DNA of 13,863 bases from Pseudomonadota bacterium (GTDB lineage: Bacteria > Pseudomonadota > Alphaproteobacteria > Rhizobiales > Xanthobacteraceae), in NCBI GenBank assembly GCA_023442085.1, contig JAEZMT010000236.1, positions 1 to 13,863 on the forward strand. The letters run 5' to 3'. The position numbers and the translations under genes are program-made. Positions 1-7,127 of this stretch are shown here, one piece after another; the first letter of the stretch is position 1; each line of letters opens with the position of its first letter. Below the pieces are notes generated by a model. That model was not told the origin of the DNA and did not search any database. It saw nothing but the letters and a program-made list of their open reading frames with translations.

Positions 1-153
1 GGCGCGCTCCGCCGTCCGAGCCACGCGAGCAGGAAGCCGGGGCTCATAAGGCGGGTCTTGCTGGGGAAAGAGGCATCGCGCGGGACACAGGGCTTTCTAG
101 CCCCTGCCGGTATCCAAGGGAACCCTTGTCAGGCGCCTGTGAACCGCCCTCGC
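1..153. other. Left-edge stretch with no confident gene
   Basis: I cannot assign a gene here. On the plus strand, frame 2 is open from the edge to a TAA at 47-49, giving 15 Arg/Ala/Ser-rich residues that could be the tail of an upstream gene. On the minus strand an ATG at 47 starts a short hydrophobic stretch (MSPGFLLAWLGRRSA) running off the edge, with no Shine-Dalgarno before it. Neither is decisive. The stretch also holds a small hairpin (GGGCT 90-94 / AGCCC 99-103) and a 14-nt near-palindrome (CAAGGG 115-120, CCCTTG 123-128). No -35/-10 pair for rnr is evident, so rnr may be read from an upstream promoter. Confidence 0.3.
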
Positions 154-317
154 GCCCCGGACGCATGCAGCGCAGCGGAATGCGAGCCGGGGCCCAGCGC
201 AAAGAACCGCCGAAGGCGCTTCGTGACCCCAACACTCTCGGGCTTTGCCCCGCTACGCGTGAACTCTTGGGCTGGACCCCGGATCGGCGCTCCACCTTCG
301 GCATCGCTTGTCCGGGG
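154..317. repeat. Compound palindromic intergenic element (REP/BIME-like candidate)
   Basis: The segment is bounded by two hairpins built on the same outer arm, CCCCGG(A)/CCGGGG. The left one pairs GCCCCGG 154-160 with CCGGGGC 187-193, and CGCAT 162-166 with ATGCG 180-184, with small internal mismatches. The right one pairs CCCCGGA 277-283 perfectly with TCCGGGG 311-317. Between them lies a third perfect hairpin, CGAAG 211-215 / CTTCG 219-223. This architecture resembles the dispersed palindromic elements common between rhizobial genes. All plus frames are nearly open through it because of GC content, so apparent upstream extensions of rnr cross it. Repetition elsewhere in the genome cannot be seen from one copy. 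Confidence 0.5.
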
Positions 318-377
318 AACGCCACTGGCGGCAGGCGCTTGTTCCGGGTAGCGTCCGCAGGAAACCGGAAAGACCCA

Positions 378-2843
378 TTGCCCAAGCCACCCAGCAAGCG
401 CCCCACCAAGCCGCCCGCCCGCTCGTCCCAAGGCCGCACCAGAGACGGCGCCCCCGCCAAGCCGGTGCGCGCGACGAAATCCCGTGCCGCGCGCAAGCAG
501 GCGGCGGCCGCGCATGAGGCGGCGGCGCTCGCGGTTGCGCCGCTGGCCACCGGGGAGATGCCGACCAAGGCGCAGGTGCTGGCCTTCATCGCCTCCCAAA
601 ATGGCGAGGTGGGCAAGCGCGAGATCGCCCGCGCCTTCGGGCTGTCGGCGGCGCAGAAGGTGGAGCTGAAGCAGCTCCTGCGCGACCTCTCCGAGGAAGG
701 CACGGTGAGCCGCGAGCGGCGGCGCCTGCATGTGCCCGGCGCGCTGCCGGCGGTGGTGCTGGCCGATATCGTCTCCCGCGACGGCGACGGCGAGCTGGTC
801 GCCATTCCGGTGGAGTGGGACACGGAATCCCAGGGCGAGGCGCCCCACATCCTCGTCCAGGTGCCGCGCCGCGCGTCCGGGCCGGCGCCGGGACTGTCGG
901 ACCGGGTGCTGCTGCGCATCGTGGAAGGCTCCATCGAGCATGCGGTCCCGCATGTGGGCCGCGTCATCAAGGTGCTGGAGAAGGCCCGAAAGCAGACCAT
1001 GGGGATCTTCCGCGCGGCGCCTCAGGGGGGTGGCGGGCGCATCATCCCCATCGACAAGAAGCAGCTCGGGCGTGAACTGCAGGTGCCGCCCGGCGCGGAG
1101 CATGAGGCGGAGGACGGCGATCTCGTCACCGTCGAATTGATGCGCCAGCGGGTGTTCGGCTTGCCCACCGCGCGGGTGAAGGAGCGGTTGGGCTCGCTGA
1201 AGTCCGAGAAGGCGGTGAGCCTCATCGCCATCCACGCCCACGGCATCCCCAACGCCTTCCCGGACGTGGTGCTGAAGGAGGCCGAGGCCGCCAAGAAGAT
1301 CACCGTGCGCGGCCGCGAGGACTGGCGCGACCTGCCCCTCGTCACCATCGACCCGCCCGACGCCAAGGACCATGACGACGCCGTGCATGCGGCGGCGGAC
1401 GAGGATGGCGGCTTCATCGTCACCGTCGCCATCGCCGACGTCTCGGCCTACGTGCGGCCGGGGTCGGCGCTGGACCGCGAGGCGCTCATTCGCGGCAATT
1501 CGGTCTATTTCCCTGATCGTGTCGTGCCCATGCTGCCGGAGCGCATTTCCAACGACCTGTGCTCGCTGCGCCCCGACGAGGACCGGCCAGCGCTGGCGGT
1601 GCGGCTCGTCATCGGGCCGGATGGGAGGAAGCGTAGCCACAGCTTCCACCGCATCCTCATGCGCTCGGCCGGCAAGCTCGCCTATGCGCAGGCGCAGAAC
1701 GCCATCGAGGGCCGCACCGACGACATCACCGATCCGCTGGTGGAAGGGGTGCTCAAGCCGCTCTATGCGGCCTATGGCTGCGTGAAGAAGGCGCGCGACG
1801 CCCGCCAACCCCTCGACCTCGACCTGCCCGAGCGCAAGATCATCCTGAAACCCGACGGCACGGTGGACCGGGTGGTGGTGCCCGAGCGGCTCGACGCCCA
1901 CCGGCTCATCGAAGAGTTCATGATCCTCGCCAACGTCGCCGCCGCCGAGACGCTGGAGGAGAAGAAGACCCCGCTCATCTACCGCGTCCATGACGGCCCC
2001 ACGCTGGCCAAGCTCTCGGCCCTGCGCGACTTCCTGAAGACGCTGGACATCGGCCTGCCGAAGACGGACCAGGTGCGCCCCTCCCACTTCAACCGCATCC
2101 TGGACGAGGTGAAGGACACGGACGCCGCCCCGCTGGTCAATCAGGTGATCCTGCGCAGCCAGAGCCAGGCGGAGTACGCCTCCGAGAATTACGGCCATTT
2201 CGGCCTGAACCTGCGCCGCTACGCGCATTTCACCTCGCCCATCCGCCGCTATGCGGACCTCATCGTCCATCGCGGCCTCGTGCGGGCGCTGGGCGTGGGC
2301 AAGGACGGGCTGCCGGACGATGCCACCGTCGAGAGCCTCGGCGAGGTGGCGGCCGCCATTTCCGTTACGGAACGTCGCGCCATGGCCGCCGAGCGGGAGA
2401 CGGTGGACCGGCTGATTGCCCATCATCTGGCGGACCAGATCGGCGCCACCTTCAACGGCCGCATCACCGGGGCGACCAAAGCGGGACTCTTCGTCGCGCT
2501 CGACATCACCGGGGCGGATGGCTTCATTCCCGCCTCAACGCTGGGCCAGGACTATTACCGTTACGACGAAGTGCGGCAGGCGCTGGTGGGGGACCGCACC
2601 GGCGAGATGCACCGCATCGGCGACCGGGTGGAGGTCAAGCTGGTGGAGGCCGCGCCGGTGGCGGGCGCGCTCCGGTTTGAGCTTCTGACCGAAGGCTCCT
2701 ATGTAAAGGGTCCCCGCGGAGGACCGCAGCGCCGTGGCGCGCCGTCGGGTTTCGCGGGAAGGCCGGGAAAATCCATGCCGGGCCGGGCGAAACCGGGCAA
2801 AACTGGCCCCGGCAAGGCCAAGCCGGGCCGCGGCAGGCGCTGA
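378..2843 (+). CDS. rnr: Ribonuclease R (RNase II/RNB family 3'-5' exoribonuclease)
   Basis: Processive 3'-5' hydrolytic exoribonuclease that degrades structured RNA; the family acts in rRNA and mRNA turnover in the cytoplasm. With a TTG start at 378 the protein has 821 residues, close to E. coli RNase R (813). An N-terminal winged-helix domain lies at about 61-118, cold-shock-like domains follow, and the RNB catalytic core carries the acidic motif D325-PPDAK-D331-H-D333-D334 with family spacing. SNDLCSLRP is at 391-399, and the RNase II signature HFTSPIRRYAD is at 617-627. An S1 domain covers roughly 690-770, followed by a Gly/Pro/Lys/Arg-rich tail. I chose TTG 378 because GGAAAG lies just upstream and the palindromic element ends before it. 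The open frame continues upstream to a TTG at 126, and a later ATG at 558 would remove the basic N-terminal arm. The next gene follows after 65 bp without a terminator. Confidence 0.93.
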   Translation: MPKPPSKRPTKPPARSSQGRTRDGAPAKPVRATKSRAARKQAAAAHEAAALAVAPLATGEMPTKAQVLAFIASQNGEVGKREIARAFGLSAAQKVELKQLLRDLSEEGTVSRERRRLHVPGALPAVVLADIVSRDGDGELVAIPVEWDTESQGEAPHILVQVPRRASGPAPGLSDRVLLRIVEGSIEHAVPHVGRVIKVLEKARKQTMGIFRAAPQGGGGRIIPIDKKQLGRELQVPPGAEHEAEDGDLVTVELMRQRVFGLPTARVKERLGSLKSEKAVSLIAIHAHGIPNAFPDVVLKEAEAAKKITVRGREDWRDLPLVTIDPPDAKDHDDAVHAAADEDGGFIVTVAIADVSAYVRPGSALDREALIRGNSVYFPDRVVPMLPERISNDLCSLRPDEDRPALAVRLVIGPDGRKRSHSFHRILMRSAGKLAYAQAQNAIEGRTDDITDPLVEGVLKPLYAAYGCVKKARDARQPLDLDLPERKIILKPDGTVDRVVVPERLDAHRLIEEFMILANVAAAETLEEKKTPLIYRVHDGPTLAKLSALRDFLKTLDIGLPKTDQVRPSHFNRILDEVKDTDAAPLVNQVILRSQSQAEYASENYGHFGLNLRRYAHFTSPIRRYADLIVHRGLVRALGVGKDGLPDDATVESLGEVAAAISVTERRAMAAERETVDRLIAHHLADQIGATFNGRITGATKAGLFVALDITGADGFIPASTLGQDYYRYDEVRQALVGDRTGEMHRIGDRVEVKLVEAAPVAGALRFELLTEGSYVKGPRGGPQRRGAPSGFAGRPGKSMPGRAKPGKTGPGKAKPGRGRR

Positions 2844-2908
2844 GGCGTTCCGCCGGCGACACGTTTGGAGAAGCGCGCTCCTCAGGGGCGACCGAGAGGT
2901 TCAGGACC

Positions 2909-3451
2909 GTGACCACGCCGACCGGCATGACCGTGACCCAGAAGCTGGCGCAGCCGGAAGAGGCGGCGACCGGTCCTGCTGCGGGCACGCCCGCCGGCGG
3001 CGCCTTCGAGCTGCCCCCGCCCCGTCGGGAGGTGTCCGGCGCCATGATGCGCGGCGCCCGCTGCCTGTGCCCGGCCTGCGGGGCGGGCAGCATGTTCACC
3101 AGATACCTGAAGGTCACGCCCTTCTGCGCCACCTGCGGCGAGGAGCTTTACCACCACCGCGCCGACGACGCGCCGCCCTATGCGGTGATCTTCGTGGTCG
3201 GCCACATCGTGGTGCCGCTCATGGTGCTGGTGGAGGAATTGTACCGGCCGGAGGTGTGGGTGCACCTCGCCCTCTGGCTGCCGCTGACCCTCGGGCTCAG
3301 CCTCGTGCTGCTGCCGCCGCTGAAGGGGATGCTGGTCAATCTCCAGTGGGCGCTGCGCATGCACGGCTTTGATTCCGGCAGCGAGGAGCGGGAGGCGCCG
3401 CCCGAAGGCGCCGTCCGCCCCGTCATCCGCGCCGTCCGCCCGACCCGTTGA
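2909..3451 (+). CDS. DUF983 family zinc-ribbon membrane protein
   Basis: A 180-residue protein of unknown function in the DUF983 family of alphaproteobacteria. It has a variable N-terminal arm, then a zinc-ribbon-like pair of CxxC motifs (C54-PA-C57 and C73-AT-C76). Two hydrophobic segments at about 91-109 and 119-140 predict a hairpin in the inner membrane, followed by a charged Glu/Arg-rich tail. The GTG start at 2909 is supported by GAGAGG at 2894-2899; an ATG at 3044 would keep the cysteine domain but lose the first 45 residues. It sits between rnr and the NUDIX gene and its TGA lies 5 bp before the NUDIX ATG, so co-translation is likely. The family's role is not established. Metal binding is inferred from the cysteines. 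Confidence 0.85.
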   Translation: MTTPTGMTVTQKLAQPEEAATGPAAGTPAGGAFELPPPRREVSGAMMRGARCLCPACGAGSMFTRYLKVTPFCATCGEELYHHRADDAPPYAVIFVVGHIVVPLMVLVEELYRPEVWVHLALWLPLTLGLSLVLLPPLKGMLVNLQWALRMHGFDSGSEEREAPPEGAVRPVIRAVRPTR

Positions 3452-3456
3452 GACCC

Positions 3457-4191
3457 ATGAACGATTTCGCCAGCCGCCTGACCGAAGACGAGCGTCTTCA
3501 GGCTTCTCCCAACGTGCGCCCGAGCGACGCCGCGACGCTCATCCTCATCGACCGCAAGGGCAAGAAGCCGCGCGTGCTGATGGGCCGCCGCCACCCCAAG
3601 CTCAAGTTCCTGCCGGGCGTCTTCGTGTTTCCCGGCGGCCGGCTGGAAAAGGCCGACAGGTCCATGCCGGTCTACGGCTGCCTTGATCCGGACAGCGAAC
3701 GCCGGCTGATGGCCCATGTGCAGCGCCCGAGCCTCGGCCGCGCGCGGGGCCTCGCCGCTGCCGCCATCCGCGAGATGTATGAGGAGACAGGCCTCCTCGT
3801 GGGCACCAAGGACTGCGGCGCCCCCGAATCGCCCGGCGACGACTGGCGCGCCTTCGAGGAGCGCGGGGTGTTCCCCGATCTGAGCGCCCTCACCTTCGTC
3901 GCCCGCGCCATCACCCCGCCCCGCCGACCGCGCCGCTTCGACACCCGCTTCTTCGCCGCCGACGCCTCGGCCGTGTGCGACGAGGTGAAGGGGCTCGTGG
4001 GCGAAGAGTCGGAACTCATCGACCTCGCATGGCTTACCTTCGCGGAGACGGAGAAGCAGGAGCTTCCCACCATCACCCGCGTGGTCCTGGAGGAGCTGGC
4101 CGCCCGCATCGATGCGGGCTTCGGCCTGCGCCTGCCGGTGCCCTCCTACGCCATGGTTCGCGGACGCTTCGTCCGCACCCTCCTGGATTGA
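3457..4191 (+). CDS. NUDIX hydrolase with expanded Nudix box
   Basis: A 244-residue NUDIX-fold protein; the family hydrolyses nucleoside diphosphates linked to another moiety, using Mg2+ or Mn2+. The box begins at FPGGRLE (58-64) and ends at REMYEETGL (105-113), so the metal-binding Glu residues are present. About 30 residues separate the Gly part from the REUXEE part compared with the canonical box, as in NUDT7/NUDT19-like proteins. The substrate cannot be read from the sequence. ATG 3457 is chosen over an in-frame TTG at 3448 that overlaps the previous stop. No strong Shine-Dalgarno is present, which fits coupling to DUF983. The MFS gene follows after 11 bp. Confidence 0.88.
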   Translation: MNDFASRLTEDERLQASPNVRPSDAATLILIDRKGKKPRVLMGRRHPKLKFLPGVFVFPGGRLEKADRSMPVYGCLDPDSERRLMAHVQRPSLGRARGLAAAAIREMYEETGLLVGTKDCGAPESPGDDWRAFEERGVFPDLSALTFVARAITPPRRPRRFDTRFFAADASAVCDEVKGLVGEESELIDLAWLTFAETEKQELPTITRVVLEELAARIDAGFGLRLPVPSYAMVRGRFVRTLLD

Positions 4192-4202
4192 AGCCGAACG
4201 CG

Positions 4203-5378
4203 ATGCATGCACCCCACGGGTCCCTCGGCCACATGAGCCGGACGGCCTCCATCGCGGCCGCCATCTCCGCCATCACGGTGGTGGGGGTCGGCATCAGCCT
4301 GTCGATTCCCCTTCTGGCGCTGGAGCTGGAATCGCGCGGCGTGACCAGCAAGTGGATCGGCATCAACACGGCGGTCGCCGGCATCGCCACCATCTTTACC
4401 GCGCCGTTCGTGCCGCTGCTGGTGCGCAAGCTTGGGCTGAGGGCGCTGCTGGTGGGCGCCATCGTGCTCGCCGCCGCGAGCCTCGTGGGGTTCAAGGCGG
4501 CGCCGTCCTTCATCATGTGGTTCCCGCTGCGCTTCGCCTTCGGCGCGGCGCTGTGCATCCTGTTTGCCGTCTCGGAATTCTGGATCAACGCCCTCGCCCC
4601 GCCCAACCGGCGCGGGCTCATCATGGGCATCTACGCCACCGCGCTCTCGCTGGGCGCGGCGCTGGGGCCGACCATCCTCAGCGTGCTCGGCGCCTCCGGC
4701 TGGGAACCCTACATCGCCGGCGCGGTCGTGCTGCTGCTGGGCGCCATCCCCATCCTGCTGGCGCGGGGAATCACGCCCCGCATCCATGACGACAGCCATC
4801 ACGGCGTGCTCACCTTCGTGCGCCGCTCGCCCTCCGCCGTGCTGGCGGCGCTGGTCTTCGGCGCCATCGAGACGGCGGTGATGACCTTCCTGCCGCTCTA
4901 CGGCCTGCGCCTCGGCCTGTCCGAGACCAGCGCGGCGCTGCTGCTCACGGCGGCGGTCTTGGGCAACGTCGCCTTCCAGATCCCCATCGGCCTCATCTCG
5001 GACAAGGTGGACCGGCGGCTTCTGCTGCTCTGCTGCTCGCTGGCGGGCGCGGCGGGGGCCTTCACGCTGCCCTTCGTGCCGGTGTCGAGCCCGTGGTTCC
5101 TCGCCATGATCTTCCTCGCCACGGGCGTGGTAGGCTCGCTCTACACCGTGGGCCTTGCGCATCTCGGCGAGCGATTCCACGGCGCGGACCTCGCGGCGGC
5201 CAATGCGGCGTTCGTGATGCTCTATTCGGTCGGCCTGATCGCCGGCCCGCCGCTGGCCGGCGCCGGCATGGACCTCTACAACCCCTATGGCTTCGCCTTC
5301 GTCATCTCCACCATGCTCGCGCTCTACGCGGCCATCGTCGCCGGGCGGCTGATGACGCGGGGCCGGCGGGAGGCGTGA
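4203..5378 (+). CDS. MFS transporter, YcaD-like
   Basis: A 391-residue major facilitator superfamily membrane protein with about 12 hydrophobic segments throughout its length. The segment containing AVSEFWINALAPPNRRG, followed by a Gly/Ala-rich MGIYATALSLG helix, matches the pattern I associate with the YcaD-like branch. A second-half loop with ISDKVDRR resembles the MFS loop 2-3 motif repeated at loop 8-9. The substrate is unknown. The start at ATG 4203 is the first after the NUDIX stop; ATG 4233 is an alternative 10 residues in, and neither has a clear ribosome binding site. The 11-bp gap suggests it is the last gene of the rnr unit. No T-rich terminator follows, only a GC-rich inverted repeat at 5391-5414. 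Confidence 0.87.
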   Translation: MHAPHGSLGHMSRTASIAAAISAITVVGVGISLSIPLLALELESRGVTSKWIGINTAVAGIATIFTAPFVPLLVRKLGLRALLVGAIVLAAASLVGFKAAPSFIMWFPLRFAFGAALCILFAVSEFWINALAPPNRRGLIMGIYATALSLGAALGPTILSVLGASGWEPYIAGAVVLLLGAIPILLARGITPRIHDDSHHGVLTFVRRSPSAVLAALVFGAIETAVMTFLPLYGLRLGLSETSAALLLTAAVLGNVAFQIPIGLISDKVDRRLLLLCCSLAGAAGAFTLPFVPVSSPWFLAMIFLATGVVGSLYTVGLAHLGERFHGADLAAANAAFVMLYSVGLIAGPPLAGAGMDLYNPYGFAFVISTMLALYAAIVAGRLMTRGRREA

Positions 5379-5390
5379 GGCCGTCTCAAA

Positions 5391-5414
5391 GCCCCCGCGC
5401 TTGACATTGGGGGC
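5391..5414. repeat. Inverted repeat overlapping the rpmG -35 element
   Basis: GCCCCC at 5391-5396 and GGGGGC at 5409-5414 are perfect 6-bp arms separated by 12 nt. The intervening sequence contains the TTGACA hexamer. It lies between the MFS stop and rpmG. It could be a weak hairpin at the end of the MFS transcript (no T tract follows), an operator, or chance in GC-rich DNA. Confidence 0.35.
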
Positions 5415-5429
5415 GCATTGAGAGAGGTT
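5401..5429 (+). promoter_or_regulatory. Possible rpmG promoter
   Basis: An exact TTGACA -35 hexamer occupies 5401-5406. The hexamer 17 nt downstream (GAGGTT, 5424-5429) is a poor -10. The position, 110-140 bp upstream of rpmG in a 164-bp gap, suits a separate promoter for the ribosomal protein gene. Confidence is limited by the -10. Confidence 0.4.
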
Positions 5430-5542
5430 CCGCGCCCACGAGCCGCCGGAGACCGGCAGCGCGTCCGTTCTTCTTTTCGCCACCTCACGGTTTGCAAAAA
5501 CCAGACGGTCGCACGCCGCACGCGGCACCCAGGGATCAAGAC

Positions 5543-5710
5543 ATGGCCAAGGCTGCTACCATCAAGATCAAGCTCCTGTCCTCGGCGGACACGGGCGTGT
5601 TCTACGTCACCAAGAAGAATTCCCGCACCAAGACCGACAAGATCGTGCTCAAGAAGTACGACCCGGTGGTGCGCAAGCACGTCGAGTTCCGCGAAACCAA
5701 GATCAAGTGA
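5543..5710 (+). CDS. rpmG: 50S ribosomal protein L33
   Basis: A 55-residue basic protein of the large ribosomal subunit. The start MAKAATIKIKL, the central GVFYVTKKN, and the end DPVVRKHVEFRETKIK match bacterial L33 along its full length. It has no CxxC pairs, so it is the zinc-independent (C-) form. ATG 5543 is chosen because AGGGA at 5531-5535 is well spaced and the L33 N-terminus begins there; an upstream in-frame TTG at 5492 would add 17 unrelated residues. It carries its own candidate promoter and a strong terminator, so it can be expressed independently of the rnr group. Confidence 0.96.
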   Translation: MAKAATIKIKLLSSADTGVFYVTKKNSRTKTDKIVLKKYDPVVRKHVEFRETKIK

Positions 5711-5713
5711 TTC

Positions 5714-5741
5714 CGCAGCGGCGCTGGACAACGGCGCTGCG
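5714..5741 (+). repeat. Hairpin in rpmG 3' untranslated region
   Basis: CGCAGCG at 5714-5720 pairs perfectly with CGCTGCG at 5735-5741, starting 4 nt after the rpmG stop codon. It has no T tract, so it is not the terminator, which lies 35 bp further on. It could protect the 3' end of the coding region or be incidental. Confidence 0.35.
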
Positions 5742-5775
5742 CGGCCTACAATCTCAGGTTCATCGTGACTGGATA

Positions 5776-5804
5776 GGGCACCCTCCGGGTGCCCTTTTCT
5801 TTTT
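5776..5804 (+). terminator. Intrinsic terminator of rpmG
   Basis: A perfect 8-bp stem, GGGCACCC (5776-5783) and GGGTGCCC (5787-5794), with a 3-nt loop is followed immediately by TTTTCTTTTT (5795-5804). The T tract is on the plus strand only, so it serves rpmG and not the convergent transglycosylase gene. Confidence 0.93.
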
Positions 5805-5816
5805 GCGGCCGCGGCC

Positions 5817-5842
5817 GGGCTGGGCCCCTGCGGCCCCAGCCC
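5817..5842 (-). repeat. GC hairpin directly after the transglycosylase stop codon
   Basis: GGGCTGGG (5817-5824) and CCCAGCCC (5835-5842) form a perfect 8-bp stem with a 10-nt loop, adjoining the minus-strand stop codon at 5843-5845. Read on the minus strand it is followed by GC-rich and then A-rich sequence, not T residues. If it ends the murI operon transcript it would need another factor. Confidence 0.45.
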
Positions 5843-7111
5843 CTACCGTGCTTGCCGCAAGGCGTTCAGCACCGCCAGGGAGGCGTAGCCGTCCGCCGGG
5901 GTGATTCCCGCCTTCTGCTGGAAGGCCCGCACGGCGCGCATGGTATCGCCGCCCACGCGCCCGTCGGTGCCGCCGGTGTTGAAGCCGGCCGCCGTGAGTC
6001 GCTGCTGGAGCTCCTGGATTTCCGCCAGCGTCAGCGCGCGCTCCCCACCGGGCCAGGAGGCGACGAACGGCCCCTCCCCCATCACCCGGTCGCCGAGATG
6101 CACCACCGCCAGTGCGTAGTTGGACGAGGGGTTGTAGGAGCGCACCGCATAGAAATTGTGGAGCAGCAGCAGCGCCGGCCCGCCGGGACCGCCCGGCAGC
6201 CAGAGCCGCGCCGGCTCGTCATAGCCCGAGAGCGACTGCCCCTCGATGGTGGTGATGCCGAGTTCGCCCCATTGGGAGAGCGGCCGGCGCGTCTTGTTGT
6301 CGGCGAGGTCGGAATTGAAATTGCCCGGCAGCTTGGCCTCGAAGCCCCACGGCTCGCCGCGCCGGTACTTGCCGCGCTTCACGAGATAATTGGCCGTGCC
6401 GGCGAGTGCGTCGTCCGGCTTGCCGAAGGGCGAGATGCGGCCGTCGCCGTCGAAATCCACGCCCATGTTGAGCCACACCTCGGGCATCCACTGGGTGTGG
6501 CCCATGGCGCCGGCCCACGAGCCGGTCATCTCCTGCGGCGTGCCCCAGCCGCGCTCGACGATGACCAGCGCGTTGAGAAGCTCCGTCTCCCAGTATTTCC
6601 GCCGCCGCGCATCGCCCCACGCCAGCGCCGCCAGCGAATTGAAGACGGGCTTCATATGCGTCGGATTGGAAAGCACCTCGCCATAGGCGCTTTCCATGCC
6701 CCAATAGCCGAGCATCACGCGGCGATCGACGCCGAACGCCTGCTCGATCCGGTCGAACAAAGCGGAATACTGCTTCGCCTTCTGCTTGCCGGTGGCGATG
6801 CGCCAGTCGGAGACGCGGCGGTTGAGATACTGCCAGGACTGCTCGGTGAATTCCGCCTGGTTGCGGTCCTGCTCATACACCGAGGTGTCGGGCTTCAGGC
6901 CGCTGAACACCCTGTTGTAGGTGCCATCGGAAACGCCGCGGGCGCGCGCCCGGGCACGGAAGGTCTCGACCCATTTGGGGAAGGACTGCGCCGCCTGCTG
7001 GGCGAAGACGGGCGGGGCCAGAAGACCCGAGCCGGCGAGAAAGGCGCTCCCCGCGAGAGAGAGGGTGAAGGCGCGGCGGCCGATGAGGAGGCGGGATCGG
7101 TCGTCGGTCAT
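5843..7111 (-). CDS. Lytic murein transglycosylase, SLT_2/MltB family, with peptidoglycan-binding domain
   Basis: A 422-residue exported enzyme that cleaves the MurNAc-GlcNAc bond of peptidoglycan with formation of 1,6-anhydroMurNAc. The N-terminus has a twin-arginine pattern (GRRAFTLSL, R12-R13), a hydrophobic core and a likely cleavage near VFA-QQ (about 38), suggesting Tat export to the periplasm. The SLT_2 catalytic domain includes the probable catalytic E140 in WGMESAYGE, then GAMGHTQWMP (201-210) and YNPSSNYALAV (326-336). A peptidoglycan_binding_1 domain occupies about 361-422. ATG 7111 is chosen because GGGAGA precedes it and the signal peptide begins there; a longer open frame to 7207 lies inside murI and is not plausible. 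murI ends 16 bp upstream, so the two are probably one operon. Confidence 0.92.
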   Translation of the reverse strand: MTDDRSRLLIGRRAFTLSLAGSAFLAGSGLLAPPVFAQQAAQSFPKWVETFRARARARGVSDGTYNRVFSGLKPDTSVYEQDRNQAEFTEQSWQYLNRRVSDWRIATGKQKAKQYSALFDRIEQAFGVDRRVMLGYWGMESAYGEVLSNPTHMKPVFNSLAALAWGDARRRKYWETELLNALVIVERGWGTPQEMTGSWAGAMGHTQWMPEVWLNMGVDFDGDGRISPFGKPDDALAGTANYLVKRGKYRRGEPWGFEAKLPGNFNSDLADNKTRRPLSQWGELGITTIEGQSLSGYDEPARLWLPGGPGGPALLLLHNFYAVRSYNPSSNYALAVVHLGDRVMGEGPFVASWPGGERALTLAEIQELQQRLTAAGFNTGGTDGRVGGDTMRAVRAFQQKAGITPADGYASLAVLNALRQAR

Positions 7112-7127
7112 GTCTCTCCCGGTCAGG

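Noticed and set aside
129..2426. 765-codon open frame on the minus strand opposite rnr
   Set aside because: Composition is His/Arg/Gly/Ala/Asp-rich without domains, and it is the exact shadow of a well-supported RNase R; GC-rich third positions create such frames.
4146..5528. 460-codon minus-strand frame opposite the MFS gene
   Set aside because: Low-complexity Arg/Gly/His/Glu sequence with no recognisable motif, whereas the plus strand encodes a clear 12-helix transporter.
5776..5804. Use of the rpmG terminator as a bidirectional terminator for the murI operon
   Set aside because: On the minus strand the hairpin is preceded by A residues and not followed by T residues, so it fits only the plus direction.
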